A stretch of DNA of 64,000 bases, taken from positions 119,008 to 183,007 of the forward strand of contig CACMRF010000001.1 in assembly GCA_902615995.1 (NCBI GenBank), in the 5' to 3' direction. The position numbers were made by a program, and so were the translations under genes. This document shows positions 33,469 through 43,631 of this stretch, piece after piece. The stretch's first letter is position 1. Every line of letters starts with the position of its first letter. The notes beneath the pieces are model-generated. The model was not told the DNA's origin. It was given only the letters and a program-made list of their open reading frames with translations, and searched no databases. Origin of the DNA: an uncultured SAR116 cluster alpha proteobacterium (GTDB lineage: Bacteria; Pseudomonadota; Alphaproteobacteria; Puniceispirillales; Marisalimonadaceae).

Positions 33469-33945
33469 TTAGTAAGAACTCTTTTTACCTGATTTTTTAT
33501 CCATAATTGACTTTTTAAGTTTATCAAACTCAGAGCATCCAAGAAAGCAAATTTTATCTAATTTTTTTAAATTTTCTTCAGCTTTTCCTATTTGATTTAG
33601 AGTTAAAAACATTTCTCCTTGATACTCAAGAGCACCTTTATGCTTAGGATTTATTTCAAGAGCTTTATTGTAAAAAAAAGCAGCATCTTTCATTTTACCT
33701 AACTTTCTATGAGAAAATCCTAAATAATTATATATATCTGCATTTTTGCTATCAGTTACCAATGCGTCATTTAACTTTACAATAGCATCAGAATATTGTT
33801 TTTTATTTATAAGTTTTTCAGCAGATAAATATGCTAATGATTTAGTTTTGGCGTTATTTGAATCTGAGCTTGATCCTGCCGAAAAAACATTGTTGGAATT
33901 TATAATTAGAAAAACAGATACAGTAAATAATTTTAAAAAATACAT
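33469..33945 (-). CDS. Tetratricopeptide repeat protein, exported
   Basis: Signal peptide; TPR units DIYNYLGFSHRKLGKMKDAAFFYNKALEINPKHKGALEYQGEMF. Confidence 0.85.
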   Translation of the reverse strand: MYFLKLFTVSVFLIINSNNVFSAGSSSDSNNAKTKSLAYLSAEKLINKKQYSDAIVKLNDALVTDSKNADIYNYLGFSHRKLGKMKDAAFFYNKALEINPKHKGALEYQGEMFLTLNQIGKAEENLKKLDKICFLGCSEFDKLKKSIMDKKSGKKSSY

Positions 33946-33989
33946 TTTATTCCTCTTTAAAAAATAATTTTAGTGATTACGGTATAAAT

Positions 33990-34481
33990 ATGCATAAATT
34001 CAGTTATTTAAAGAGGCTAAAAACTACAACATTAACACTCACATTGTGCTCATTGTTTATTTTTAATTTTAAAAGTCTTTTATTTGCTGAAATTAGACCA
34101 AATGATAAGTTCAGCCCGCTAGAAGTTGTAGACATACAATTAACTTCACTTCAGAGTAATTCTAATGATAATAAAGGCATTTATCAGTGTTGGTTATTTG
34201 CCCACCCAGAAAATAAAAAATATACAGGTCCACTAGATAGATTTGTTTCAATGATTAGATCAAACCCTTATGATGTACTATTAGGATCACTGTTTTTCGA
34301 AACTAAATTAATTTCTAAAAATCAGACTGAGGCAAAGGTAGAAGTTTTTTTAGATGGAAAAAATAAAAATAGATACAAAATTTTATGGATTCTTAGTAAA
34401 AGTAATATAAGTAAAAAATGTACTAATTGTTGGATGACTGTAGGCGTATCGCAACCTCAAAATTTAGGTCCAATAATATAG
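33990..34481 (+). CDS. Exported protein, DUF4864-like
   Basis: Signal-like N-terminus; LxxLQxND..GI.. and P.......FxxMI pattern. Confidence 0.5.
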   Translation: MHKFSYLKRLKTTTLTLTLCSLFIFNFKSLLFAEIRPNDKFSPLEVVDIQLTSLQSNSNDNKGIYQCWLFAHPENKKYTGPLDRFVSMIRSNPYDVLLGSLFFETKLISKNQTEAKVEVFLDGKNKNRYKILWILSKSNISKKCTNCWMTVGVSQPQNLGPII

Positions 34482-34504
34482 TTATTATAAAATAGGAGAA
34501 ATAT

Positions 34505-34879
34505 ATGAAAACAGCACAAGATTTTTTAAAAGAAGCTAACGAAATTGTTGAAAAAATTGATACATTAGATGCAATTAAAAAACATGGTTCTGATGAAACA
34601 ATATTTATAGATGTTCGTGACAGTGGTGATATTCAAAAAACTGGAACTATTAAAGATGCACTTACAATTCCTCGAGGTTTTATTGAATTTGCTGCAGACG
34701 ATCAGACACCCTATTTCAATACAAAGTTAAATAAAAATAGTGAGATAATATTAGTATGTGGTGCTGGTGGACAAGCTGCTTTGAGTGGAAAAACTCTGAT
34801 CGAAATGGGTTACAATAATGTAAAAAACGTTGGAGGAATTGGAGACTGGGAAAAAAATAACGGTCCTATGGATAAATAA
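34505..34879 (+). CDS. Rhodanese-like domain protein
   Basis: FIDVRDSGDIQKTGTIKDA; active-site loop CGAGGQAA. Confidence 0.88.
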   Translation: MKTAQDFLKEANEIVEKIDTLDAIKKHGSDETIFIDVRDSGDIQKTGTIKDALTIPRGFIEFAADDQTPYFNTKLNKNSEIILVCGAGGQAALSGKTLIEMGYNNVKNVGGIGDWEKNNGPMDK

Positions 34880-34884
34880 TTACA

Positions 34885-35778
34885 GTGATTTCAAAAAAGC
34901 CAATCATTGGCGTATTAATGCCTGGTGACATGGGTCATGGAATTGCAAAGGTTTTAATTGAAAATAATTTTAAAGTTTTAACATTTTTAAAAGGTAGAAG
35001 TAAAAGAACACATAAACTTGCTAACGAGGCAAGAGTAACAAATATTGATAATTTTGAAAATTTTTTAAAAGAAGTTGATATAATATTATCCATAATTCCA
35101 CCTGAAAAAGCATTTCAACAAGCAAAATTTGTTATTAGTTTTTCATCTTATTTAGAAAAAAAAATAACATACGTTGATTGTAATGCTATATCACCAAATA
35201 CTTGCTTAAAAATTGAAAAACTGTTTAATAACAAACATTTTGAATTTTTAGACGGAGGTATCGTAGGTTTAAATCCAATTGTAGAAAAAGGTAAAACTCG
35301 TCTCTATATCTCAGGTAAAAATACAAGTAAATTAGAAATTCTCAATAATAAAGGTATTATAGTTAAAAGTCTCGGTTCTGAAGTTGGAAAAGCCTCAGCA
35401 TTTAAAATGATTTATGCCAGCGCTACAAAAGGCACTTTTGCACTTCATGCCGCAACAATAACGGCTGCTTCAAAATCTAAGTTGTTTGACGAATACGTGA
35501 AAGAGCTTGAATTTAGTAAACCTGAAATTTTAAAAGCTATGAAAAACATGACTCCCAAAATCCCATTGGATGCAAGTAGATGGGAAGGTGAAATGTATGA
35601 AATAGCAAAAACTTTTAAAACATTGAACCTAACTACTAAATTTCATGAAGGTGCTGCTGATATTATGAAACTAGCTCAAAAGACACCAATTTCTAAGGAA
35701 AATAGACAAACTTATGATCAGTCTAGAACATTTGAAGAAGCTGTAAATATGTTCGTAAAAGCAAGTAAGAAAAATTAA
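34885..35778 (+). CDS. NAD(P)-dependent oxidoreductase, 6-phosphogluconate dehydrogenase-like with DUF1932-type C-terminus
   Basis: GVLMPGDMGHGIAKVL nucleotide-binding motif; DGGIVG...GKTRLYISG; GTG start. Confidence 0.8.
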   Translation: MISKKPIIGVLMPGDMGHGIAKVLIENNFKVLTFLKGRSKRTHKLANEARVTNIDNFENFLKEVDIILSIIPPEKAFQQAKFVISFSSYLEKKITYVDCNAISPNTCLKIEKLFNNKHFEFLDGGIVGLNPIVEKGKTRLYISGKNTSKLEILNNKGIIVKSLGSEVGKASAFKMIYASATKGTFALHAATITAASKSKLFDEYVKELEFSKPEILKAMKNMTPKIPLDASRWEGEMYEIAKTFKTLNLTTKFHEGAADIMKLAQKTPISKENRQTYDQSRTFEEAVNMFVKASKKN

Positions 35779-35822
35779 ATTTGTAACTAATTGCTTTAAA
35801 ATTAATTAACATGTAAATTATT

Positions 35823-37118
35823 TTGATGATGTTTTTAATTAACCCTAAAACTGTAAATGAAATTAATATAAAGATGTTTTATGGGTGGATTATAGTTTTA
35901 ATTGGTGGTTTAGGTATTTTCAGTAGCGGAGCAGGACAATCCCATACATTTAGTGCGTTTCTTCCAATTATTACAAAAGAACTTAATATATCAAGTACTT
36001 CAATATCAACAGCTTATATGATTGCAACTTTAGTTGCTGCTTTCTTGCTTCCACGAATGGGTAAATTTGTTGATAAATTTGGGCCCAGAATTGTTTTAAT
36101 TACGACTATCATTTTGCTTGGTTTTGGATGTTTATTGTTTGGAGCTGCATCAAATTTTTTTATGTTAGCACTGGGTTTTGGGTTTTTAAGATTTTTTGGT
36201 CAAGGCTCTCTTATGCTTTGTTCGTCCAACATTGTAACACAATGGTTTGACAAAAAAAGAGGATTCGCCCTTGGATTAATGGGGCTTGGATTTGCAATCT
36301 CTATGGGTTTGCATCCTCCTATTTCGAATCACCTCATAGAGGTTTATGGGTGGAGAATGGCATGGGTCATTATTGGTTTTTCAACTTGGATAATTATGTT
36401 GCCTCCATTGATATTTCTAGCAGTGAATAAACCAGAAGATGTAAATATGTTACCTGATGGAGCTGAAAAAATTACAAGTGAGAAAAATACGAAAAATAAA
36501 ATTATTGGTCTAAATCTTAGTGAAGCCCTTAAAGAAAAATGTTTTTATATTTTGGCATTTTCCTTTTTCTCTATTTCTATGTTAGTAACTGCTTTACATT
36601 TCTTTCAAGTAACAATTCTGAACGAATATTTTAATCTTTCAAGTCAAATCGCCACAACATTATTTATACCAACGATGATTGCCATGATATTATTTATACC
36701 CATTATAGGTAGAATGTTAGATAAATTTCAAACACATATTATTATCGGAATAGCCTTAATAGTAACAGGATGCTCATTACTTATGATAACTTTTGCATCT
36801 TCTTTACAAAATGCAATAATATATTCTGTTATTTTTGGTATCAACAATGCTTTTAGTATTTCACTATTTGGGTATATTTGGGCCAGATATTTTGGAAGAT
36901 TACATGTAGGATCAATACAAGGCACAGGACAAATGATTTTAGTTGTTGGAGCATCTATTGGACCAATACCTTTTGCAGCTGCAATTGACTATTTAGGAGA
37001 TCCAATTTCAACTATAAGAATTTGTTCATTATATCCATTTTTAGCTTCATTTCTTTGTATTTTATTTTTGAGAGAACCAAAAAAATTGACAAACTTAAAA
37101 TTACGAATTGAAAACTAA
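35823..37118 (+). CDS. MFS transporter (OFA/monocarboxylate-like)
   Basis: 12-TM; YGWIIVLIGGLGIFSSG start, GKFVDKFGPRIVL loop. Confidence 0.85.
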   Translation: MMMFLINPKTVNEINIKMFYGWIIVLIGGLGIFSSGAGQSHTFSAFLPIITKELNISSTSISTAYMIATLVAAFLLPRMGKFVDKFGPRIVLITTIILLGFGCLLFGAASNFFMLALGFGFLRFFGQGSLMLCSSNIVTQWFDKKRGFALGLMGLGFAISMGLHPPISNHLIEVYGWRMAWVIIGFSTWIIMLPPLIFLAVNKPEDVNMLPDGAEKITSEKNTKNKIIGLNLSEALKEKCFYILAFSFFSISMLVTALHFFQVTILNEYFNLSSQIATTLFIPTMIAMILFIPIIGRMLDKFQTHIIIGIALIVTGCSLLMITFASSLQNAIIYSVIFGINNAFSISLFGYIWARYFGRLHVGSIQGTGQMILVVGASIGPIPFAAAIDYLGDPISTIRICSLYPFLASFLCILFLREPKKLTNLKLRIEN

Positions 37119-38013
37119 AATCTTGAAAATAAGTTTTTCAAATAATTTTATTGCTATTTGCGCAATGATAATTGCTGTTGTAAGTGTTACCTTAATGAGT
37201 GCAATTGCAAAGTTGATTGGGCCAGAGTATAACCCAATACAAATTGCGTTTATAAGAGGAATAATAGTCATAATCTTATTATTACCTATAATTAATAAAT
37301 TAGGGGGATTAAAATTCCTTTGTACAAAAAAACCGTTTCTTCATTTTTTTAGATCAATTGCTGGAGTAATTGGAAATATTTTCTTTTTTTATTCTTTTCA
37401 AAGATTACCTATTGCAGATGTCACAGTTATCTCAATGGCTGTTCCTATTTTCAGTTCAATTCTTGCTATAATTTTTTTAAATGAAATAATTGGCTGGAGA
37501 AGATGGACTGCTATAATTTTTGGATTTACTGGTGTTGTGATTGCATTAGATCCTTCAACTAATATAGAAATGGCTTCAATTACAGCATTAATGGCTACAT
37601 TAATGTGGTCGACAACAATTATCTTTTTGCGAATACTTGGAGAAACTGAAAATCCATTCAAAACAGTATTTTATTTTATGTTAGTAAGTGTAATAACCAC
37701 CTCTTTTTTTCAACCCTATGTGTGGAAAGATCCAACTTTAGATGTTTATATATTGCTAATTTTATTAGGTGTATGCGCTTTTATAACTCAAAGTTTAATG
37801 ACCTTTGCTTTGCAAAAGGCAGAAGCTTCAATCGTGAGCCCTTATAATTATACGGGTATTATTTGGGCAATAATTATTGATTTAGCGATTTGGAATGTTT
37901 ATCCATTGACTAATACAATTGTTGGAGGAATTATTATTACAATATCAGGCATTTACATTTTTCGAAGAGAAACTAAAAGATCCGTTAAATCTTCTAAGAA
38001 AATAAATATATGA
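37108..38013 (+). CDS. EamA/DMT superfamily transporter
   Basis: Ten-TM duplicated EamA fold, similar in layout to 31010..31894. Confidence 0.88.
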   Translation: MKTKILKISFSNNFIAICAMIIAVVSVTLMSAIAKLIGPEYNPIQIAFIRGIIVIILLLPIINKLGGLKFLCTKKPFLHFFRSIAGVIGNIFFFYSFQRLPIADVTVISMAVPIFSSILAIIFLNEIIGWRRWTAIIFGFTGVVIALDPSTNIEMASITALMATLMWSTTIIFLRILGETENPFKTVFYFMLVSVITTSFFQPYVWKDPTLDVYILLILLGVCAFITQSLMTFALQKAEASIVSPYNYTGIIWAIIIDLAIWNVYPLTNTIVGGIIITISGIYIFRRETKRSVKSSKKINI

Positions 38014-39165
38014 TAAATACCCTACAATTGGTGTAATAATTAAAACCAAATCTAATGGAATTATTTCACCAAACAAACCAATCATAATACCTCCAATAGA
38101 TAAAGATCCAAATGAAATTGTTGACCACCATGTCAATACACGAGCCCTAAATTGTTCGGAAACTTCCAATTGAATTAATGTTTGTGTTCCAATTCCTATC
38201 AGAGTTGTAGAAAAACCCAAAAATAAAAATAATAAAATAATGATTTCTATATTATTAAATATCCCAATAAATAATGAAGATAAAAATCCAAAAATTATCA
38301 TAGGTAAAAATATTTTAGATAAATTATTTTGTAAATATTTACTAGAGCCAAGGAAAATAGAAGCAAGTAAGGCTCCAATTCCTGCAGATGCAGTAATTAA
38401 TGATAAACTTGTACTACTTCCAGATAAAATTTCACCTGCGATAGTTGGTTGGATTTCCAAGACTCCTCTTACAAATAATGCATTGATGAAAACTATGTAT
38501 AAATTTATTTTTATAATTTTGTTTTTTAAAGAATATCGTAAACCCTCAAAGAAATCTTTTTTAAAAGTCTCTTTTCTAAAAGAAAAAGTATCTCGTTTTT
38601 CCAATGGTATAAAAAAAAGTATTAATATTATTGGTAAATATAACAAAGCTGAGACCAGAAATGTTAATTGTAAATCAAAATATAACATAAGAAAACCAGC
38701 AATAGCTGGTCCAATGACCCTCGAGGCATTAAATGAAGCCGAATTTAAACCTATTGCGCTTCCTAAGAAAGATTTTTTTACTACTATTGAGACAAAAACT
38801 AATCTAACAGGATGATATATAGCACTTAAAATACCATATATTAATGTTAAAACAGCTAGTGAAAAAATTGAATGAGTTTGAATAAATTGTAAATAAAAAA
38901 TCACAATTGAAATAAAAAACATTGAGAATTTTAAAATAATTGTTGCCTTTCTCATATCCCATTTTTCAGCCCAAACTCCAAAAAAAGGACCTAAAATGCC
39001 AGCAGGTGCCATTAGAGATAATGCAACAAAGCTCGTCCAAAATGTTGATTCGGTTAAATTCCATGCTAGCCAGCCTATACTTACTTTTTGCATCCATAGA
39101 CCAAGTAATGATAGAGAATTGCTGACAAAATAAATTGCAAATGGTTTATAAGATAAAGCTGTCAT
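37945..39165 (-). CDS. MFS transporter (enterobactin-exporter/MFS_3-like)
   Basis: 12-TM; GPFFGVWAEKWDMRKATI loop; FRARVLTWW. Confidence 0.85.
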   Translation of the reverse strand: MTALSYKPFAIYFVSNSLSLLGLWMQKVSIGWLAWNLTESTFWTSFVALSLMAPAGILGPFFGVWAEKWDMRKATIILKFSMFFISIVIFYLQFIQTHSIFSLAVLTLIYGILSAIYHPVRLVFVSIVVKKSFLGSAIGLNSASFNASRVIGPAIAGFLMLYFDLQLTFLVSALLYLPIILILFFIPLEKRDTFSFRKETFKKDFFEGLRYSLKNKIIKINLYIVFINALFVRGVLEIQPTIAGEILSGSSTSLSLITASAGIGALLASIFLGSSKYLQNNLSKIFLPMIIFGFLSSLFIGIFNNIEIIILLFLFLGFSTTLIGIGTQTLIQLEVSEQFRARVLTWWSTISFGSLSIGGIMIGLFGEIIPLDLVLIITPIVGYLSYIYFLRRFNGSFSFSSKNVNA

Positions 39166-40004
39166 TAAGTTGATAAAAATGAACTAATTTTTTCATTAAA
39201 CTCCAGTGCTTTTTCACAATAAGGAGCATGCCCAACACCTTTAATTTCAATATGTAGAGCATTTTTTATTTTATCGTAAAGAAATAATGACTTATCCCTA
39301 GAAACTACAATATCTTCTGAACCGGTTAAAATTAAACATGGAACTTTAATTTTTGATAATATATCAGTGGTATCTAATATTTGCATGGAAGAACCACCAC
39401 AAACAATTGCTTCACTTGAAGTTTCCCTACTAATTAAACATAAAAAATCAAAAATTTTCTTATCTTGAAATCCTGGCAGCATTTTAGATATCCTTAATTT
39501 TCCATATTCCACATCAGAAAGTTCATGTCTTTCTTGAAGTCTTTTATTGTATGGTTCTCTAAGGGGTTTCTTGTATTTCATTGAATATCCTTTATGTGTG
39601 CATGAGAGTACCATTTTAATGACTGATGAATTGTTATTTGTACTTAATATTTGAGCTAACATGCCTCCCATTGAATGCCCAATTACATAATATTCTTTAA
39701 TTTTTAAATTTTCTAATGCACGGATTATTAAATCAGACACTTTAAACATGTCTGGATCTTTCATATTATCAGATTCACCAAATCCAGGAAAATCAAATGA
39801 GATCAATGAATAATTATGTTTAAAAAATTTAAACTGATATGCCCAACTTTTGCTATTTCCATTATAACCATGCAAAAAAACTATAGTTTTTTTATTTTTA
39901 TTTTTTAAATACCTATATGATAATTTTAAACCAGAAGCTTCATCATTATAAATTTCATTTTTTGGAAGTTCATCAATAATTGATAGTGACATATGAACAA
40001 ACAT
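39165..40004 (-). CDS. Alpha/beta hydrolase
   Basis: FLHGYNGNSKSW, IGHSMGGMLAQ nucleophile elbow, C-terminal GVGHAPYCEKA. Confidence 0.92.
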   Translation of the reverse strand: MFVHMSLSIIDELPKNEIYNDEASGLKLSYRYLKNKNKKTIVFLHGYNGNSKSWAYQFKFFKHNYSLISFDFPGFGESDNMKDPDMFKVSDLIIRALENLKIKEYYVIGHSMGGMLAQILSTNNNSSVIKMVLSCTHKGYSMKYKKPLREPYNKRLQERHELSDVEYGKLRISKMLPGFQDKKIFDFLCLISRETSSEAIVCGGSSMQILDTTDILSKIKVPCLILTGSEDIVVSRDKSLFLYDKIKNALHIEIKGVGHAPYCEKALEFNEKISSFLST

Positions 40005-40103
40005 AACATCAAAAAAAAAATTTAAATAGATTAAATTGACTCTTTACTTAATTTCATTCACTGTTTTTGATAGTTATTATTTTAGTTATTAAAGGAGATA
40101 ATT

Positions 40104-41693
40104 ATGAGATTAATTAAAACTTTTTTAGTTCTATTTGTAAGTATTTTATTTTCTAATTTATCTTTTGCAAAAGATCTTACAGTAGGATTGAAATCAGAAC
40201 CAAGTTCTATTGACCCTCATTATCATAACTTAGGTCCTAATAATGCATTTGCAACTCACATTTTTGGAACTCTTGTAGGAAGTGATGAGAACCAGCAACA
40301 TTATCCTGACCTAGCTACATCTTGGAAACCCATCGATGAAACAACATGGGAGTTTAAACTGAGAAAAGGTGTAAAATGGCATGATGGCAGTGATTTTACA
40401 GCAGATGATGTAATGTTTACTGCTCAAAGAGCTCCAAACGTTCCTAAATCACCATCTGGTTTTGGAACATATTTAAAAGGTAAAACTTTTATTAAAATAG
40501 ATAGTCATACAATTCATATTAAAACAAAAAAACCGTATCCATTAATGCCTAATGACATTATGACGGTTAAAATTATTTCAAAAAAGTATGGAGAAGGTGC
40601 TACTACAGCTGATTATAACAGTGGAAAAGCTGCAATTGGAACTGGTCCTTATAAATTTGTAAAGTGGGTTCCAGGTGATAGAATCGAATTAAAGGCTAAT
40701 GAAAATTATCACGGTGCTGGAACAGGTAAACCAAAATATAAAAATGTACTGTTTAAGCCGATTAAATCTGGTCCTGCGCGAATTGCTGCGCTCCTCGCAA
40801 AAGATGTTGATTTTATTGATAATGTTCCACCTTTAAATGTTGCAAAACTTAAAACAAATCCAACTTTATCAATCAATAGTGGGGCATCTAATCGCGTAAT
40901 CTATTTGCATATGGATCAATTTAGAGAAAACTCCCCCCATATAAAAGCTATTGGAGGTGGAAAAATTAAAAACCCTTTAATGGATGTTAGAGTAAGAAAA
41001 GCTATATCTTTGGCAATAAATCGTGACGCAATGGTATCTAAAGTAATGGAAAATATCGCTGTGAAAGCTGGTCAACTTCTTCCAAAAGGTTTCCACGGTG
41101 TGTCTCCAAATATGAAACCAGACCCATATGATCCTGAAACAGCAAAAAAACTAATGGCTGAGGCTGGATATGAAAAAGGATTTGAAATGACAATTCATGG
41201 TCCAAATGATAGATACATAAATGATGCTAAGATTGCTGAAGCTTTAGCACAGATGTTTTCAAGAATTGGAATTAAAGCTAAAGTTGAAACTATGCCAAAA
41301 GCTGTTTATTTCAAAAGAGCTTCTAGAGGTGGTCCAAATAAGAGTCCTGAATTTAGTTTCATGGTTCTTGGATGGGGAGCTGGTTCTGGAGAAGCATCTT
41401 CACCTTTAAGAGCTTTGTTACATACATACGACAAATCTATAGGAATGGGTAGAGCTAATAGAGGTAGACACTCTGACCCCTCTGTAGACAAAATTATACA
41501 AGAAGCTTTAGCAACAGTTGATTCTGATGCTCGAGGAAAGCTTCTTGCTAAGGCTACTGAGATAGCAGTAGGCAAAAATTATGGTGTGATTCCAGTTCAT
41601 TATCAAATGAATACCTGGGCAGCAAAATCTACATGCTCTTATACACCTAGAACTGATGAAAGAACTATTGCAACTTATCTAAATTGTAAATAG
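40104..41693 (+). CDS. Peptide-type ABC transporter substrate-binding protein (SBP family 5)
   Basis: Signal peptide; WKPIDETTWEFKLRKGVKWHDGSDFTADDV. Confidence 0.95.
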   Translation: MRLIKTFLVLFVSILFSNLSFAKDLTVGLKSEPSSIDPHYHNLGPNNAFATHIFGTLVGSDENQQHYPDLATSWKPIDETTWEFKLRKGVKWHDGSDFTADDVMFTAQRAPNVPKSPSGFGTYLKGKTFIKIDSHTIHIKTKKPYPLMPNDIMTVKIISKKYGEGATTADYNSGKAAIGTGPYKFVKWVPGDRIELKANENYHGAGTGKPKYKNVLFKPIKSGPARIAALLAKDVDFIDNVPPLNVAKLKTNPTLSINSGASNRVIYLHMDQFRENSPHIKAIGGGKIKNPLMDVRVRKAISLAINRDAMVSKVMENIAVKAGQLLPKGFHGVSPNMKPDPYDPETAKKLMAEAGYEKGFEMTIHGPNDRYINDAKIAEALAQMFSRIGIKAKVETMPKAVYFKRASRGGPNKSPEFSFMVLGWGAGSGEASSPLRALLHTYDKSIGMGRANRGRHSDPSVDKIIQEALATVDSDARGKLLAKATEIAVGKNYGVIPVHYQMNTWAAKSTCSYTPRTDERTIATYLNCK

Positions 41694-41709
41694 TTTGATT
41701 TTAAATAAC

Positions 41710-41740
41710 ATTAAACCCAGAATTTTTTTCTGGGTTTAAT
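41710..41740 (+). terminator. Intra-operonic hairpin (terminator/attenuator or 3'-end stabiliser) between SBP and permease genes
   Basis: Perfect 13-bp stem ATTAAACCCAGAA / TTCTGGGTTTAAT, 5-nt T loop. Confidence 0.75.
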
Positions 41741-41761
41741 GAATAAATAAAATATTTTCAT

Positions 41762-42739
41762 ATGTTAGAATATATCTTAAAAAGATTTGGACAGAGTTTC
41801 TTAGTACTCTTTATAATGTCCATATTAGTTTTTGTTGGCGTTAATTTAGTTGGCGACCCTGTTGAAATGTTAATAAATCCTGAGGCAGATCAAGCTGAAG
41901 TTGAACGCGTGATTAGAGAACTTGGTTTAGATAAGCCAGTAAGTGAACAATATTGGTATTTTCTAACAAATGCACTTAAAGGGGATTTAGGAAGTTCTTT
42001 TATTTATAATGAACCAGCACTAAAATTAATATTACAGAGAATGCCAGCAACACTTGAACTTGCTTTGTTTTCTCTTTTTATCTCCTTAATTATTGCTATT
42101 CCTCTTGGTATTTACGCTGGCTATAAACCTAATAGTAAAGTTAGTAAAACTATTATGGCTGGATCAATTCTAGGGTTTTCAATGCCTACATTTTGGGTAG
42201 GAATTATTTTCATAATGTTTTTTGCTGTATATTTAGGGTGGTTACCTTCTACAGGAAGAGGAGAAATTGGATCTTTTTTAGGTATAGAAAGTTCTCTATT
42301 CACGCTGAATGGCTTATCTCATGTTTTTCTTCCTGCTTTAAATTTAGCATTATTTAAGATTTCATCGGTTATCAGACTTACTAGAGCTGGAACAAGGGAA
42401 ATAATCTTACAAGATTATATAACTTTCGCTAGAGCAAAAGGTTTATCTGAAAAGCGAATAGTTTTAGTTCATATTTTAAAAAATATTTTAATACCTATAG
42501 TTACAGTTATAGGTCTTGAATTTGGTTCTTTAATAGCTTTTTCAACAGTTACTGAAACTGTATTTGCATGGCCAGGAATGGGGAAATTAATTATCGATTC
42601 TATATATAATTTAGATAGACCAGTAATTGTTGCTTATTTAATGATAATAGTTACGTTTTTTGTGTTTTTGAACCTTGCTGTTGATATTCTATACACTTTT
42701 CTTGATCCTAGAGTCAGATTAAAAGGAATGAATCAATGA
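41762..42739 (+). CDS. Peptide-type ABC transporter permease (DppB-like)
   Basis: BPD transporter permease with ARAKGLSEKRIVLVHILKN EAA motif. Confidence 0.94.
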   Translation: MLEYILKRFGQSFLVLFIMSILVFVGVNLVGDPVEMLINPEADQAEVERVIRELGLDKPVSEQYWYFLTNALKGDLGSSFIYNEPALKLILQRMPATLELALFSLFISLIIAIPLGIYAGYKPNSKVSKTIMAGSILGFSMPTFWVGIIFIMFFAVYLGWLPSTGRGEIGSFLGIESSLFTLNGLSHVFLPALNLALFKISSVIRLTRAGTREIILQDYITFARAKGLSEKRIVLVHILKNILIPIVTVIGLEFGSLIAFSTVTETVFAWPGMGKLIIDSIYNLDRPVIVAYLMIIVTFFVFLNLAVDILYTFLDPRVRLKGMNQ

Positions 42740-43614
42740 GCAGTAGAGACCAAAACTTTAAAAATTTTTGGAGAGATTTTTCTGTTAACAAAATTGCTGT
42801 ATTTGCCCTTTTTATTTTTCTTTCTATATTATTCGTAGCTATTTTTGCACCACTGGTTTCCCCAACAGATCCATATGATTTGAATAGTGTAAGTATAATG
42901 AATAGTAGAATGCCACCAATGTCTGAAGATTTTGCTGGTAATTTGTATGTCCTTGGGACAGATGGAGCTGGTAGAGACATGCTTTCAGCAATATTTTATG
43001 GTTTACGAGTAAGTTTAGGAGTTGGAGTTCTGTCTGGAGTATTTGCATTAATTATAGGTTCAATATTTGGAATTTCTGCCGCTTTTTTTAGAGGAAAATA
43101 TGAAACCATAATTATGAGAATTGTTGATATTCAACTTAGCTTCCCATCAATATTAGTTGCTTTGATAATATTGGCAGCATTTGGAAAAGGAGTTGAAAAG
43201 ACAATAATCGCTTTAATATTAGTTCAATGGGCATATTATGCGAGAACTGCAAGAGCTTCAGCACTTGTAGAAATTAACAAAGAATATATCGACTCTGCAA
43301 GATGTTTGGCCTTTAGCAATACTAGAATAATGTTTAAACACATTTTACCAAATTGTCTTGCTCCATTAATTGTAGTTGGCACATTACAAACAGCGCATGC
43401 AATTTCACTAGAAGCGACATTAAGTTTTTTAGGTTTAGGATTACCAATAACAGAGCCCTCTTTAGGATTACTTATTGGTAATGGTTTCGAATATATGTAT
43501 AGCGGTGATTTTTGGATTAGTATATTTCCAGGTATTGCTCTTTTAATAACCGTAGCATCTATAAACTTAGTTGGAGATCATTTAAGGGACATGTTTAACC
43601 CTAGACTTCAATAA
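42736..43614 (+). CDS. Peptide-type ABC transporter permease (DppC-like)
   Basis: FAPLVSPTDPYD, LGTDGAGRDMLSAIFYGLRVSLGVG; 4-nt overlap with the upstream gene. Confidence 0.94.
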   Translation: MSSRDQNFKNFWRDFSVNKIAVFALFIFLSILFVAIFAPLVSPTDPYDLNSVSIMNSRMPPMSEDFAGNLYVLGTDGAGRDMLSAIFYGLRVSLGVGVLSGVFALIIGSIFGISAAFFRGKYETIIMRIVDIQLSFPSILVALIILAAFGKGVEKTIIALILVQWAYYARTARASALVEINKEYIDSARCLAFSNTRIMFKHILPNCLAPLIVVGTLQTAHAISLEATLSFLGLGLPITEPSLGLLIGNGFEYMYSGDFWISIFPGIALLITVASINLVGDHLRDMFNPRLQ

Positions 43615-43631
43615 TTACTCTACATAAAAAT

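Noticed and set aside
38240-38815. 191-aa + strand ORF
   Set aside because: Antisense to the MFS transporter at 37945..39165, which has clear transporter features.
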